Of a stretch of DNA of 64,000 nt, positions 50,851-62,598 are shown piece by piece. The notes below the pieces were generated by a model. That model saw nothing but the letters and a program-made list of their open reading frames with translations, searched no databases and was not told the DNA's origin. Source of the DNA: FEN-1219 sp963728995. GTDB taxonomy: Bacteria; Pseudomonadota; Gammaproteobacteria; Steroidobacterales; Rariloculaceae. A program made the translations under genes and the position numbers. How positions within the stretch are numbered: the stretch's first letter is position 1; each line of letters begins with the position of its first letter. The stretch spans positions 186,001 through 250,000 of the forward strand of contig CAVSMD010000003.1 in NCBI GenBank assembly GCA_963728995.1, read 5' to 3'.

Positions 50851-53472
50851 ATGACCCTGGCAACCGGCGATCGCGTGGGGGTCTACGAGATCACGGGGCT
50901 CCTCGGCGTCGGCGGCATGGGGGAGGTGTATCGCGCCCGGGACACGAAGCTCGGCCGCGAGGTCGCGCTCAAGACCTTACCGGGCGCGTTCGCGCGCGAC
51001 GGCGATCGCGTCGCCCGCTTCGAGCGCGAGGCTCGCCTGCTCGCCTCGCTGAATCATCCGTGCATCGCGGCAATCTACGGGCTCGACGAGCACGCGGGCA
51101 CATTGTTCCTCACGATGGAGCTCGTCGAAGGGCTCACGCTCGACCAAAAGATCAGGCCGGGCGGCTTGCCGATCGAGGAAGCGCTGCCGCTCGCGCTGCA
51201 GATCGCCGAGGCCCTCGACGCGGCGCACGAGCGTGGCGTGGTGCATCGCGACCTGAAGCCCGCGAACATCATGGTGACCGACGAGGGCCGCGTGAAGGTG
51301 CTCGACTTCGGCCTTGCGAAGGCGCTCGAAGCCGGCGAGCCGTCCGATATGAGCCCGGCGCACTCGCCGTCCGTGACGGAGCTCGGCCTCGTCGTCGGCA
51401 CGGCCGCGTACATGAGCCCCGAGCAGGCGCGCGGCCGGCGCGTCGACAAGCGCGCGGACCTCTGGGCGTTCGGCTGCGTGCTGTACGAGATGCTCACGGG
51501 CCGGCCCGCGTTCGGTGCCGACGACGCCACGACCACGCTGGCGCGCGTGCTCGAGCGCAGCCCCGAAATGCAGGCACTGCCGCGCACCGTGCCGCCGCGC
51601 GTGCGCCGCACGATCGAGCTGTGCCTGCAGAAGGAGCTCGACAAGCGCATTCGCGACAGCGGCGACGTGCGGCTCGCGCTCGAGGGCGCGTTTGGCGCGG
51701 ACGCGGCGTCGTCGGCGTCGGCACCGCCTGCGCTGCGCGGCCGCACGCGACTCGTCGCCGGCGCCGCGGGGCTCGTGCTCGGCGCCACGCTCGTGGGCGT
51801 CGCGGCGTGGACGCGCTGGCCCGCGCCGGCGCCACGCCCCGTGAGCCGCTTCGATTTCCCGCTGCCGGAGCGCCTCACGCTGCGCAACGTGGGCCGGCCG
51901 ATCGTCGCGCTGTCGCCCGACGGGCGCCGCTTCGTTTACAACACGAACGAAGGTTTGTATCTGCGCGAGCTGGACACGCTCGAGCCGCGGCTGCTGCGCG
52001 GCACGGAGCAAGACGTGACGAATCCGTTCTTCTCGCCGGACGGCCGCTACGTGGCCTACTACAGCGACGGGCAACTGCGCCGCGTCGCCACACTCGGCGG
52101 CTCGCCCGTCGCCATCGCCGACGGCGTATCCAATCCGTTCGGCGCGAGCTGGAGCCGGGACGGCTCGATCGTGTACGGCCAGCCGGGGGGCATCTTCCGC
52201 GTGGCCGCCAGCGGCGGTATGCCGGAACGCGTGATCCCGGTCGACGAAGGCACGCGCGTCTATGGCCCGGAGTTGCTGCCCGACGGCGACTCGGTGGTGT
52301 TCAGCGTCACGACCACGACGTGGGATGCGGCGCAGATCGTCGTGGAGTCGCTGGCGACGCACCGGCGCACGGTGCTCGTCGAGGGCGGCAGCGATGCGCA
52401 CTACGTGCCGGGCGGCCCGCTCGTCTACGCGCTCGGCGACGCGCTGTTCGCGCTGCCGTTCGACGCGCAGCGCGCCGTGGTCTCGGGCGCGCCGCGGCCG
52501 CTCGTGCAGGGTGTGCTGCGCGCGCCCGGCGGCCTGACGGCGGCCGCGAACTACGGCGTGGCCCACGACGGCACGCTCGTCTACGCGGCCGGCGGCACGG
52601 GGCTGCGCTATGGAATCCCGGTGTGGGTGGACGACAAGGGGCGCGAGGAACCGCTCGGGATCGAACCCTGCCTGTGCGCCGGGCCGCTGATCTCGCCCGA
52701 CGGCACACGCCTCGCGTTGACGTCCGGCACGCTCGAAGGCGACACCGATATCTACGTGTGGTCGTTCGCGGGCCGAACGCTGACCCGGCTCACGTTCGAG
52801 CCCGGCATCCAATTCGTGCCGCTGTGGTCGCCCGACGGGCAACGGATCGCGTACATGTCCGAGCAAGGACTGTTCGTGCGCAGCGCCGACGGCGCCGGCG
52901 AGGCCGAGCAGCTCGTCGCGGGCAAGGAGCTGCTGCCGTGGAGCTGGACGGCCGACGGCCGCATCGTGCTCCAGCAATCCGGGCCCGGCAGCCAGGACGT
53001 GAGCGTCGTTGCGGCCGACGGCGGCGCGACGCCGGAGCCCCTGCTGCACGAGGACTTCAAGGAAGCTCGGCCCACGCTGTCGCCCGATGGCCGCTGGCTC
53101 GCGTACGAGTCGGATGAATCCGGGCGCACGGAGATCTACGTCCGGCCGTTCCCGAACGTGACGGACGGCAAGTGGCAGGTGTCGGCCGGCGGCGGCGAGA
53201 ATCCGAAGTGGACGCGCGACGGCCGCACGCTGTACTTCCTTAGCCCCACCGCACTCGTCGCGGTGCCGATCGGAACGCAGGCGGACTTTCGCTGGGGCAA
53301 GCCGCGCAACGTGCTCGACCGCAACCGTTACATGACGCCGCAAGCGTCACGAGACTACGACCTCTCGCCGGACGGTGACCGCGTGCTGATGCTGAAAGAC
53401 CAGGGCGCGGCGGCGGGGACCGCCACGGCTAGATTCGTCGTGGTGCAAAACCTCGTCGGCGCGGCGCGTTGA
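50851..53472 (+). CDS. Ser/Thr protein kinase with C-terminal beta-propeller
   Basis: An 873-residue transmembrane kinase. Kinase domain ~12-285: Gly loop LGVGGMGEVYRA (18-29), Lys41 in VALKTL, HRDLKPANIM (catalytic Asp134), DFG at 152-154, activation segment MSPEQARG. One membrane helix ~301-320 (LVAGAAGLVLGATLVGVAAW). Residues ~340-870 are PD40/TolB-like propeller blades: SPDGRRFVYNTNEGLYLREL, SPDGRYVAYYSDGQLRRV, SPDGTRLALTSG, SPDGQRIAYMSEQG, SPDGRWLAYESDESGRTEIYVRPF. PknB-type family; the propeller is likely an extracytoplasmic sensor. Substrates unknown. All catalytic residues present. Confidence 0.92.
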   Translation: MTLATGDRVGVYEITGLLGVGGMGEVYRARDTKLGREVALKTLPGAFARDGDRVARFEREARLLASLNHPCIAAIYGLDEHAGTLFLTMELVEGLTLDQKIRPGGLPIEEALPLALQIAEALDAAHERGVVHRDLKPANIMVTDEGRVKVLDFGLAKALEAGEPSDMSPAHSPSVTELGLVVGTAAYMSPEQARGRRVDKRADLWAFGCVLYEMLTGRPAFGADDATTTLARVLERSPEMQALPRTVPPRVRRTIELCLQKELDKRIRDSGDVRLALEGAFGADAASSASAPPALRGRTRLVAGAAGLVLGATLVGVAAWTRWPAPAPRPVSRFDFPLPERLTLRNVGRPIVALSPDGRRFVYNTNEGLYLRELDTLEPRLLRGTEQDVTNPFFSPDGRYVAYYSDGQLRRVATLGGSPVAIADGVSNPFGASWSRDGSIVYGQPGGIFRVAASGGMPERVIPVDEGTRVYGPELLPDGDSVVFSVTTTTWDAAQIVVESLATHRRTVLVEGGSDAHYVPGGPLVYALGDALFALPFDAQRAVVSGAPRPLVQGVLRAPGGLTAAANYGVAHDGTLVYAAGGTGLRYGIPVWVDDKGREEPLGIEPCLCAGPLISPDGTRLALTSGTLEGDTDIYVWSFAGRTLTRLTFEPGIQFVPLWSPDGQRIAYMSEQGLFVRSADGAGEAEQLVAGKELLPWSWTADGRIVLQQSGPGSQDVSVVAADGGATPEPLLHEDFKEARPTLSPDGRWLAYESDESGRTEIYVRPFPNVTDGKWQVSAGGGENPKWTRDGRTLYFLSPTALVAVPIGTQADFRWGKPRNVLDRNRYMTPQASRDYDLSPDGDRVLMLKDQGAAAGTATARFVVVQNLVGAAR

Positions 53473-53509
53473 GACGAGCGACCAACGGGCAGGTGCCGAG
53501 CGCTGGCCG

Positions 53510-54337
53510 CTAACGCGCGATGCCGCGGCGCACATCGATCCTGCGCGGATCGACGTAGTCGGCGAACGAGGCTTCGAGCCCGGCCGCCTGCACGTCGCAG
53601 TACGGCTGGGCGAGACGCGCGCCCGGCGTGCGCAGCCAGCGTTTCGTCACGACGAGCGGCTGTGCGGAGCCATCGGCGTCCCGCACCTCCAGCACGAGGT
53701 CGAGCCAGCGACCGTCGGCGCTGACGGAGTAGCGTTCCGTGGCGCGCAGCTCGGCCCCGCGCGCTTTGCCCGTTACGCGGTAGGTCTCGACCACGAGCGC
53801 GCCGCCCTCGACACGGCCGATCGAGGCGCCGTGCGGCACGGCGTGAGGCGCCGAGCCCGGCGCCTCGAGGGCGATGGATCGCACGGCGCCGCGCTCCTCG
53901 TAGTTCAGCACGAGGTGCCCTGCCTCGTGACGGATCTCGAGCGGCAACGGCGAAACAACCTGCTGCACGAACTCGAGCCCGTCGCAGCCGAAACCGAGCT
54001 TACGGACGTTCAGCGCCGCGAGCTCCGGATACAGCTCGATGGTCGGCCGCTCGGCATTGCGCGGATCGCCGAGCAGCGCGCCGACGTGGCCACGTGCCTC
54101 GGCCGTGCAGGCCGTGACGCAGAACAAATCCTCCAGCCGCCACTCAGCGTCGGCCGCCGTCAACGCGGAGCTCCACACGCCCTCGATCGGCAGCGCCTGG
54201 GCCGCCGCCACGCACCCGGGACATTCGGTTTCGGACAGCACGTCCGGGAACTGGGCTCGGGCCGACCACGTCGCCGCTACGGCAAGAACGGTCCAGAAGG
54301 CAGGCCCGATCCGCCAGCCGCCGACTCGTATGCTCAT
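53510..54337 (-). CDS. Secreted protein of unknown function
   Basis: A 275-residue exported protein (signal region IGPAFWTVLAVAATWSARA). The mature N-terminus has Cys pairs (ECPGCVAA, FCVTACTAEA), then a region with YPELAALNVRKLGFGCDGLEFVQQVVSPLPLEIRHE and a beta-rich part ending TKRWLRTPGARLAQPYCD. Related to no family I can name. ATG 54337 is preferred to the longer frame because it opens the signal peptide. Divergent from the CadC-like gene. Confidence 0.7.
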   Translation of the reverse strand: MSIRVGGWRIGPAFWTVLAVAATWSARAQFPDVLSETECPGCVAAAQALPIEGVWSSALTAADAEWRLEDLFCVTACTAEARGHVGALLGDPRNAERPTIELYPELAALNVRKLGFGCDGLEFVQQVVSPLPLEIRHEAGHLVLNYEERGAVRSIALEAPGSAPHAVPHGASIGRVEGGALVVETYRVTGKARGAELRATERYSVSADGRWLDLVLEVRDADGSAQPLVVTKRWLRTPGARLAQPYCDVQAAGLEASFADYVDPRRIDVRRGIAR

Positions 54338-54462
54338 CGCCACACTCCTCTCGCTTCCGGTCCCCTCGACCGTTCGCGTACTCTTGTCCAGCCGCGCCGG
54401 GACGGTCTTTGTCGTTCCCGGGATACTTTCCGGAAAAAATTCGGCTAGCCCTCCGAGAGCAC

Positions 54463-56234
54463 GTGCAAAGCCCCCCCGCAATCCTCGAATTCGGCGGTTT
54501 TCGGTTGAATCCCGCCGAGCGCTCGCTGACGGCTGGCGACGGCACGCCCGTGCAGCTCACGCGGCGCCTGTACGACACGCTGCTCTACATGGTCGAGCGG
54601 CCGGGCCGGCTGCTCGAGAAGCAGGCGCTCATGGACGCCGTGTGGCAGGGGGCCGTCGTCGAGGAGAACACGCTGTCGCGCACGATCTCGAACCTGCGCT
54701 CGCTGCTCGGCGAGCGGGGTGGCGAGCACCGGTGCATCGAGACGGTGTCGGGGCTCGGTTACCGGTTCATCCAGGTGGTGACGGTGCGCGCACCGGCCAT
54801 GGACGCCGCGCCGGAGCGCGACGAGCTTGCGATCGCCGTGCTGCCGTTCGAGGACCTGAGCCGCGACTGCGATCAAGGTTACTTCGCGGACGGTATTGCG
54901 GAAGAGGTTCTGAACCGGCTCGCGAGTGTCACCGGCCTGCGCGTGATCGCGAAGGGCTCGTCGTTCGGCTTGCGCGACCGCAAGCAGAGCGCGCCAACGA
55001 TCGGTCGAGCGCTCGGCGTCGATTATCTGCTGGGCGGCTCCGTGCGCAAGGAAGGCCACGCGCTGCGCATCACGGCGCAGCTCGTCGAGGCGGCCACGGA
55101 TTCGCAGCGTTGGTCCGAGCGCTTCGATCGTACCGCGGAGCTCGAGAGCATCTTCGCGACCCAGGACGACATTGCGCGCGCCGTGACGCACGCGCTGCGC
55201 GCAAAGCTCGGGCTCGGCGAGCCGACACCCACCTATCGAAGCACGTCGAACATGGAGGCTTACGACCTGTTCCTGCGCGGGCGCGCGCTATTCCAGCAGA
55301 GCGGCGCGCACGGCACGCTGCGCTCGGCCGAGCTGTTCCGCGCCGCCACGCAGCGCGACCCGAGCTTTGCGCCGGCCTGGCTGTGGCTTACCCATGCGCT
55401 GCGGTCACGACTCGTCTTCGCTCCGGAGCACGCGGCCGAGGCCATGGCCGAGTTGGAGAGCGCGGGCGCGCGAGTGCTCGAGCTCGCCCCGCACTGGTCC
55501 GCGGCCCACCTCGTGCAGCTCTGGCGACATCTCACCCGTCGCGACTGGCTCGCGATGGAGCAGGTGCTGAATCGCGCGCGCGAGCTCGGCTCGCCCGTGG
55601 CGGGCGAGCTCGACTTCTCCTTCGGCAACCTCCATGCGCAAGTCAACGATTCACAGGCCGCGATCGAGCACTACCGCGCGGCCGCCGCCAACGATCCGCT
55701 GTCGCTGCTGATTTCGGCGCTGCTGCAGAAGGAGTTGATCATTGCCGGGCGCTACGCCGAGGCCGACGCCGAGTATCGCCGCGGGCTCGATCTCGCCGGC
55801 GATCGCGAGATGGCCGAGCACCTCGTGCTGCACGCGCTGTGGGCGCGGGGCGAGCCGTTTCGCGAGCAATTCCGCCGCTACCTCGATCTCGCAACGTCGC
55901 GGCCGACGCCCGTGCTCGACCGCGTGTACCCCGTGTGCGAGGACCCGCCCCGCGCGCTCGAGACGTTGCACACCGCGGCGGCAGCGCCCGAGTCGCAGAC
56001 GGGCCCGCAGCAGCTGCAGCTCGCGTGGTGGATGGCCGCCTACGGCGACGTGGAAGGCGCGTTCGCCACCATGTGGCACGGCTATGTGGACCTGAACTTC
56101 GCGGTCGTGAACTGGCTCTGGCTGCCGGTGTTCGCACGGGTTCGCGAGCACGCGCGCTTCCCCGAGCTGCTCGAGCGCGTGGGCCTCGTGGCGTACTGGC
56201 GCGCGAAGAACCGCGGCGGACCGGCCGACGCGCG

Positions 56235-56238
<4 letters not shown>
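54463..56238 (+). CDS. CadC-type winged-helix regulator with TPR domain
   Basis: A ~591-residue protein. Residues ~1-105 are an OmpR/CadC winged helix: FGGFRLNPAERSLTAGDGTPVQLTRRLYDTLLYMVERPGRLLEKQALMDAVWQG...LSRTISNLRSLLGE...IETVSGLGYRF. Residues ~125-235 resemble the TolB/adenylate-cyclase-linked domain (LAIAVLPFEDLSRD...YFADGIAEEVLNRLASVTGLRVIAKGSS...LLGGSVRKEGHALRITAQLVEAATDSQRWSERFDR). The rest is TPR-like (repeats ~250-580). No membrane helix is evident between them, unlike true CadC. Start GTG 54463 is inferred; TTG 54409 is alternative. 3' end overlaps the GGDEF gene by 4 bp. Confidence 0.85.
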
Positions 56239-57455
<1,217 letters not shown>

Positions 57456-57515
57456 CCTCTGACGATAGGCGGAATTCAGCGCGCCGAATGTGATCGGCTC
57501 CGCGTAATGGCCGCG

Positions 57516-59442
57516 TCAGCGCCCGCCGGCCAGCAAGTCCCAGTGCTTGTCGGCGCGCTCGAGCACGCCGGGCAGGTCCTCGGCCAGCAGGTAACGTGCG
57601 GCGATCAGCTTCTCGCCGGCCGCGCGAACCTGGTCGAGATACGCCTGCTTCGACGCGTAGCGCTCCATGATCGCCGCGCGCGGATCCTTCGCGGCGGCGC
57701 GTGCGGCGGCCGTGGCCGGGAACGGGATGTACGAGCCGAGCAAGCGGGAACAGCTGATCCTCCGCGCCGATCGCCGGATTGCGGTAGTTCCAGCCCGTGT
57801 ACGTGGCGAGCGGCGCCTCGATGTCCGGCAAGCGGACGCCGGCGAGCTCGAGGCCGTCCTGGTCCGTTTGCGGCACGAGATAGGGCAGCGGCGTGCCGGC
57901 CCCGCCGTCGTGCGGCAGCTGCGGGTTCGCGGCGCGCGGGCCGGCCGGCAGCGTTTGCGGCGCGCGCACGCCGGGCAATGCCGGGAACGCCACCTTGGCC
58001 GCGGGCACGAGCGTGCCGTTCGCGAGCTGCGGATAGCGGCTCGGCGGCGGCGCCTTGCTCGTGCGCACCCAGTCGTCCATCGCGACGAGCAACGCGCGCA
58101 TCGCAAGCCAGTAGTCGTTCGGATTCTCCCGCTGCGCGCCGTTGCGCGGCGGGCCGGCGGGAAGCGCGCGGGGCCGTGCTGCGAGCCCGTGAGAAAGTAC
58201 ACGCGCTCGTTGTCCGGCAGCGCAAGATCCTGCGCGCCGTCCGGCGTGGTGTGGATCAGCGCCGCGGAACGCGCGCCGCCCCAGTACTCCACACCGGTGT
58301 TCGTGTAGAAGATCTTCGGCTCGAAGCCCTTGGCGCGCGGGTTGGCGAGCTGGCCCTCTTCCGCGCCCGTGACGGGATCGCGCAGCGCCGGGTCCGCGAA
58401 CGGGAAGGCCGTGGCGTCGAACTGGCCGAGGCTCGTCGGCGTGGCCCAGCGCCTGTTCAGATCGAGCCGCGACGCGCCCGCGATGTGCGCCAGCACGCCG
58501 TCGAACACCTGGCGATTCTGTTCGTCGGCGTTGAAGCCGAGATACAGGAACGTGCGCAGGTATCGGCCGCTCTGCGACGCGCCGAACGCGAGCGCGCGCT
58601 GCGCTTTCGCCGGCGCATCGGCCGCGTGCTTGAGCCACGCGACGGTGTCGCGCACGGCGGCGAACCCCAAGCCGGCGATCGGCGGATTCGCGGCGTCGTA
58701 CGAGAGCTCGTACGTGCGGCCCGCCTGAAAGCCGCCCTCGACCATGACGGCGTTGCCGTCCACCGTGAACTCGCTGCGCTTGAACGCGGCCGGCTTGCCG
58801 AGCAGGCCGTCGCGCACCGTGAGCGTGGCGCTCGCGGCGCCGGGATCGGCCGGCGCGTAGCGGACGAGGTCGCCGAACTGCAGCGTCGGGCCGCCCGTCG
58901 GCGGCGTCTGCAACGCGTGCACGCGGCCGGTGACCCCGGCCGCGACCGGCACGTCGATGCGCACGGCGCCGGGGCGCTGCGGCACGTCGAATTCCCAGCC
59001 GACCCACACCACCGTGAACCCATGGCGCAGCAACAAGCCGTCGCCGACGTCCGTCGGCGCCGCGCGATCGAAGCTGCCGAGCACCGTCTTGTTGCCGCGG
59101 TTCACGACGTCGAGCAGCAGCGGTGCCGCTGCCCTTCGCCGCGTCCTTCGGCTTCAGGATCGAGAAATCGGCCGAGAGCTCGACCTGGCCCGCGGCGTTC
59201 TTCGGCGCCCGGTCGAGGTCCGCGATGATCTGGTTGCGCGCGTTCTTGGGATCGACGGCGAAGAAGATCCGGCCCTGCAGCAGCTCGTACGCGCCGGCGT
59301 CGCCGAACGCCGCGCCGCCCTGCACGTCGGTGCGCGACGCGATCTCGGCGCGCACCACCTCGGCGGTGGCGAGCGTCGGCCCAGCCACGAGGGCGAAGGC
59401 GACGCCCGTGATGGTCCAGCGGCGAATCGACGTATTACGCAT
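57516..59442 (-). pseudogene. Secreted alpha/beta hydrolase domain protein (Abhydrolase_10-like), three frameshifts
   Basis: A ~641-residue protein in four frame segments. Signal peptide RRWTITGVAFALVAGPTLATA; then VVRAEIASRTDVQGGAAFGDAGAYELLQGRIFFAVDPKNARN; NRGNKTVLGSFDRA; FGASQSGRYLRTFLYLGFNADEQNRQVFDGVLAHIAGA (nucleophile region G-A-S-Q-S-G); a C-terminal region ending ADKHWDLLAGGR. One extra base near 59125, one missing near 58159 and one extra near 57746, all near G/C runs; correcting them restores one open frame. The family is typical of soil bacteria; substrate unknown. Confidence 0.8.
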
Positions 59443-59573
59443 GCTTGCTCCCCCCGGCTTCCCCGAGCGGATCATAGCGCAGGGCCTGCGGCTACGGACG
59501 CCGCGCGGCGCTCGTGGATTTGCGACCGCGGGTGGGACTAGAGTTGGCGCGGACCCACGCCCGCACGGAAACG

Positions 59574-60650
59574 ATGAGCCATCGCTTCGCCCCGCCCCTG
59601 CAATACGTCAAGACCGACGACGGCGTGAACATCGCTTTCGTGACCGTTGGCGAGGGTCCCCGGGTGGTGTTCGCGTCGAACATCTTCGGCGACGCGCATG
59701 ACTATCGCCATCTCGACTGGCACGCGACCCGCAGCATCGCAGATGGACTGGCGGCGCATGGGTGGAAAGCCGTGCTGTACGATGTGCGCGGCATGGGCTC
59801 ATCCGACCGGCCACCGGTCGACTGGGGCCTCGACGGCAGAGTCCAGGATCTGGAAGCGGTCGTGGCTCGCACCGGCTCGGAGCCGTTCGCGCTCGTGGCG
59901 ACGGACATCGGCGCGCCCGCCGCGATCGCGTACGCGACGCGTCACCCCAAGCACGTTAGCCATCTCGTCCTCCAGAGCCCATGGGTCTCCGGCGTCGAGA
60001 TGTTCGACCTGCCGGACCTGAAAGTGGCCGCGCGCGCGATGATGAATGGCGAGCGCGAATGGCACGTGTTCACGACGGTGCTCGCGAACTTGGCGACCGG
60101 GTTCGAGAATCCGGAGCGGAGCCGCCAGCTCGCGGCGTCGATGCGCGCGGCCACCACACCCGAGGGCTTGGCCGAGTACTACCGCACGTCGGCCGAGATC
60201 GACCTCGGGAGCCTGTTGCCGCAGGTGGCCGTGCCCACGCTCGTCATGCACTTTCCGGCGTTCCCCTTCGGCTCACTCGATCTCTGCCAGCAGGTGGCCA
60301 AGGGCATCGCCGGCGCCGAATTCATCGTGATCGAGGAGAGATCTCTCGCGGGCGCGGCGCACGACGAGCATTTTCGAGCACTCGAGGGTTTCTTGCGGGG
60401 CGGCACCGCGACCGGACCGCGGCAGTCGCGCGCGCCCGCGCCCACGGGCGAGCCCCTGACCGAGCGCGAAATCGACGTGCTCCGGCGGCTGGCCGCCGGG
60501 CTCACGAACAAGGAAATCGCCACGGCGCTTTGCATCGCCGTGCCAACCGTCGAGCGCCACCTCGCGAACCTGTACCCGAAGATCGGTGCACGCGGGCGCG
60601 TCGATGCCACGACCTACGCCCTCCGCCACGGTTTGATCCGGCCGGGCTAA
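59574..60650 (+). CDS. Alpha/beta hydrolase fused to LuxR-type DNA-binding domain
   Basis: A 358-residue protein. Residues ~1-265 are an alpha/beta hydrolase (VVFASNIFGDAHDYRHLDWH, YDVRGMGSSDRPP, PFALVATDIGAPAAIAYA, AGAAHDEHFRALE). The nucleophile position reads TDIGAP, so the usual Ser is replaced by Asp-Ile-Gly, as in haloalkane dehalogenase-like or non-catalytic members. Residues ~290-355 are a LuxR-type helix-turn-helix: GEPLTEREIDVLRRLAAGLTNKEIATALCIAVPTVERHLANLYPKIGARGR. A transcription factor using a hydrolase fold as ligand sensor. ATG 59574. Confidence 0.88.
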   Translation: MSHRFAPPLQYVKTDDGVNIAFVTVGEGPRVVFASNIFGDAHDYRHLDWHATRSIADGLAAHGWKAVLYDVRGMGSSDRPPVDWGLDGRVQDLEAVVARTGSEPFALVATDIGAPAAIAYATRHPKHVSHLVLQSPWVSGVEMFDLPDLKVAARAMMNGEREWHVFTTVLANLATGFENPERSRQLAASMRAATTPEGLAEYYRTSAEIDLGSLLPQVAVPTLVMHFPAFPFGSLDLCQQVAKGIAGAEFIVIEERSLAGAAHDEHFRALEGFLRGGTATGPRQSRAPAPTGEPLTEREIDVLRRLAAGLTNKEIATALCIAVPTVERHLANLYPKIGARGRVDATTYALRHGLIRPG

Positions 60651-60756
60651 CGGCCGCTACAAGGTTTCCATCGCAGAGTCTGCACGGTTTCCGGGACGCG
60701 GCCGCGGTGCCGCATCCGTTAGCGTTGCACTCTTCACCTCGACCGGAGATGCGACG

Positions 60757-61815
60757 ATGAAAAGGGTACTGGCGTTCATATGCTCGTTCGTTTGTTCCGC
60801 GGCGGGCACCGCCGCGTCTGCCGGGGCGATCATCGGGGTCGTGGGTTCGGGCGGCACGCCGGTCGAGGGTGCTCCGGTGCAAGCGAAGGACGATGCGTCG
60901 GGCGCCACTTTTCGCGCGTTCAGCGCAGCGACAGGCAGCTTCGCTCTCGAACCGCTGCCCTCCGGAACCTACACGCTGTCCGTGCGAATGCCGGGGTTCA
61001 AGTTCCTGCCGTTCACGCGGACCGTCACGGTGAACGAACGACAAACGCAACAGCGTGTCGACGTCGAGCTCGCCATCGGCAACCTCGACACGCTCGGCGA
61101 CGATCCGTATACCTTCTTACCGGAAGTGCGTGCAGCCTCGGCCGCGCTCACGGGCCGGGTGCCGCGCACGGCCGACGGGCACCCCGATCTTTCCGGCGTC
61201 TGGTTCGGCAAGGACGACTTGTTCCCCGAGGATCCGGCGCTGCTCCCCTGGGCCGGTAAGCGCATGCAGGAACGATTCGCCGGCGATCTTCGGGACCTGC
61301 CGCGCGGCCAGTGTCTGCCGGCCGGCGCGCTGCCGCTCGGGCCGTTCTTCCGCAAATTCGTGCAGACGCCCACGCTGGTCGCCGTTCTGAACGAGGACGA
61401 CGTGCTCGGCTTCCGGCAGATCTTCCTCGACGGCCGCGCCCACCCGAAAAATCTCGCCCCAACCTGGCAGGGGCATGCCATAGGCCGCTGGGATGGAGAT
61501 GTGCTCGTCGTCGACGCAGTGGGGTTCAACGACTCCTCCGTCATGGGCATCTTTCCCCATACGGAGCAGCTACACGTCACCGAGCGCTATCATCGGCGCG
61601 ACTACGGTCATATGGACGTGCAGCTCACGGTCGAGGACGCCGGCACGCTCGCGCAACCGTGGGTCATCGATATGGTGTGGGATCTGGCCCCGGATCAGGA
61701 GCTGGGCGAATTCGTGTGCGGCGAGAGCATCCTAAACATGCATCTCGAATGGCGCACCGATTTTCCGGAGCTGCTGAACCAAATCGTGAAGCACGCGCCG
61801 CCGCACTCGGAGTAG
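60757..61815 (+). CDS. Secreted 'ADGKPDLSG' family protein with carboxypeptidase-regulatory domain
   Basis: A 352-residue exported protein: signal (MKRVLAFICSFVCSAAGTAASA), a carboxypeptidase-regulatory-like Ig module (~25-105: GTPVEGAPVQAKDDASGATFRAFSAATGSFALEPLPSGTYTLSVRMPGFKFLPFTRTVTV), then the module starting RTADGHPDLSGVWFGKDD and containing RWDGDVLVVDAVGFNDSS and HVTERYHRRDYGHMDVQLTVEDAG. The same C-terminal module occurs at 39891-41726. No activity known. Confidence 0.82.
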   Translation: MKRVLAFICSFVCSAAGTAASAGAIIGVVGSGGTPVEGAPVQAKDDASGATFRAFSAATGSFALEPLPSGTYTLSVRMPGFKFLPFTRTVTVNERQTQQRVDVELAIGNLDTLGDDPYTFLPEVRAASAALTGRVPRTADGHPDLSGVWFGKDDLFPEDPALLPWAGKRMQERFAGDLRDLPRGQCLPAGALPLGPFFRKFVQTPTLVAVLNEDDVLGFRQIFLDGRAHPKNLAPTWQGHAIGRWDGDVLVVDAVGFNDSSVMGIFPHTEQLHVTERYHRRDYGHMDVQLTVEDAGTLAQPWVIDMVWDLAPDQELGEFVCGESILNMHLEWRTDFPELLNQIVKHAPPHSE

Positions 61816-61854
61816 CCGCAGCCCGACGGAATACGCCGGGCCACCGGCGGACGC

Positions 61855-62349
61855 CTACTTCTCCGCCATGTCCTTCATGGCCTTCAGGCCCATCTCGAAA
61901 CGCGTGCGGCGCCCCGCGACGTCGGCATCCTTGGCCGCCTGGTCCGGCTTGTCGGAGAGGTCGTACAGCAGCGTGTACAGAAGCTTCGAGGTGGTCGCCG
62001 TCACGGGCTTGGCTTCGAGGAAGCCGTGATAAAGGTTATAGAACTGCCCTTCGCGCACCGGCTGCGTGTAGCCGTACGAAAGATCCGTCTTCGCGACGAG
62101 GATCTCCGTGACGCGCCCGCCGGCCAGCACGCGCACCGTGCCCATGTCGCCCTTGCCGGACGTGATCTCACAGTCGACGTTGAACCACTTCGAGATGTCG
62201 CAATAGCCGCCGACCTTGGCCCAGACTTCCTTGGCCGGTTTCGCGACGTCGATCTCCATCTTGATCGTGGTGTATTCCGGCCCGGCGGCCAGAGCGCTGC
62301 CCGCGGCAGCCATCGCGCCGAGCGCGACCAGAGTCAGCAAACGTTGCAT
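61855..62349 (-). CDS. Secreted SRPBCC (START-like) protein
   Basis: A 164-residue exported protein: signal MQRLLTLVALGAMAAAGSALA, then the SRPBCC/polyketide-cyclase fold: YTTIKMEIDVAKPAKEVWAKVGGYCDISKWFNVDCEITSGKGDMGTVRVLAGGRVTEILVAKTDLSYGYTQP. The hydrophobic pocket fold binds lipophilic ligands; ligand unknown. ATG 62349. Confidence 0.85.
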   Translation of the reverse strand: MQRLLTLVALGAMAAAGSALAAGPEYTTIKMEIDVAKPAKEVWAKVGGYCDISKWFNVDCEITSGKGDMGTVRVLAGGRVTEILVAKTDLSYGYTQPVREGQFYNLYHGFLEAKPVTATTSKLLYTLLYDLSDKPDQAAKDADVAGRRTRFEMGLKAMKDMAEK

Positions 62350-62598
62350 CGGTGAATCTCCCCCTGCGGTCTTGGTGCGCAGTTGGCGCATTATGCGCCC
62401 GGACATCGGCCGCGCGCACCGGGCGCATGACTCGCGCGTCCGGCGACGTCCGGGAGCGGCGCTTCGGCGGGCGAGACCCGGCAAGCGCTCGCGGCGTATA
62501 GTCGGAGCGGCCGCAAGCGGCCCGCAGAGGCCTCCGGGGTGTGGGCGAACCGTAGCGCGCGCTCGGCAGAACATGACCACCCCACTGGGAGCACGACG

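Noticed and set aside
50977..53343. 788-codon minus-strand frame opposite the kinase
   Set aside because: It is Arg/His/Ala-rich with no motif, while the opposite strand encodes a complete kinase.
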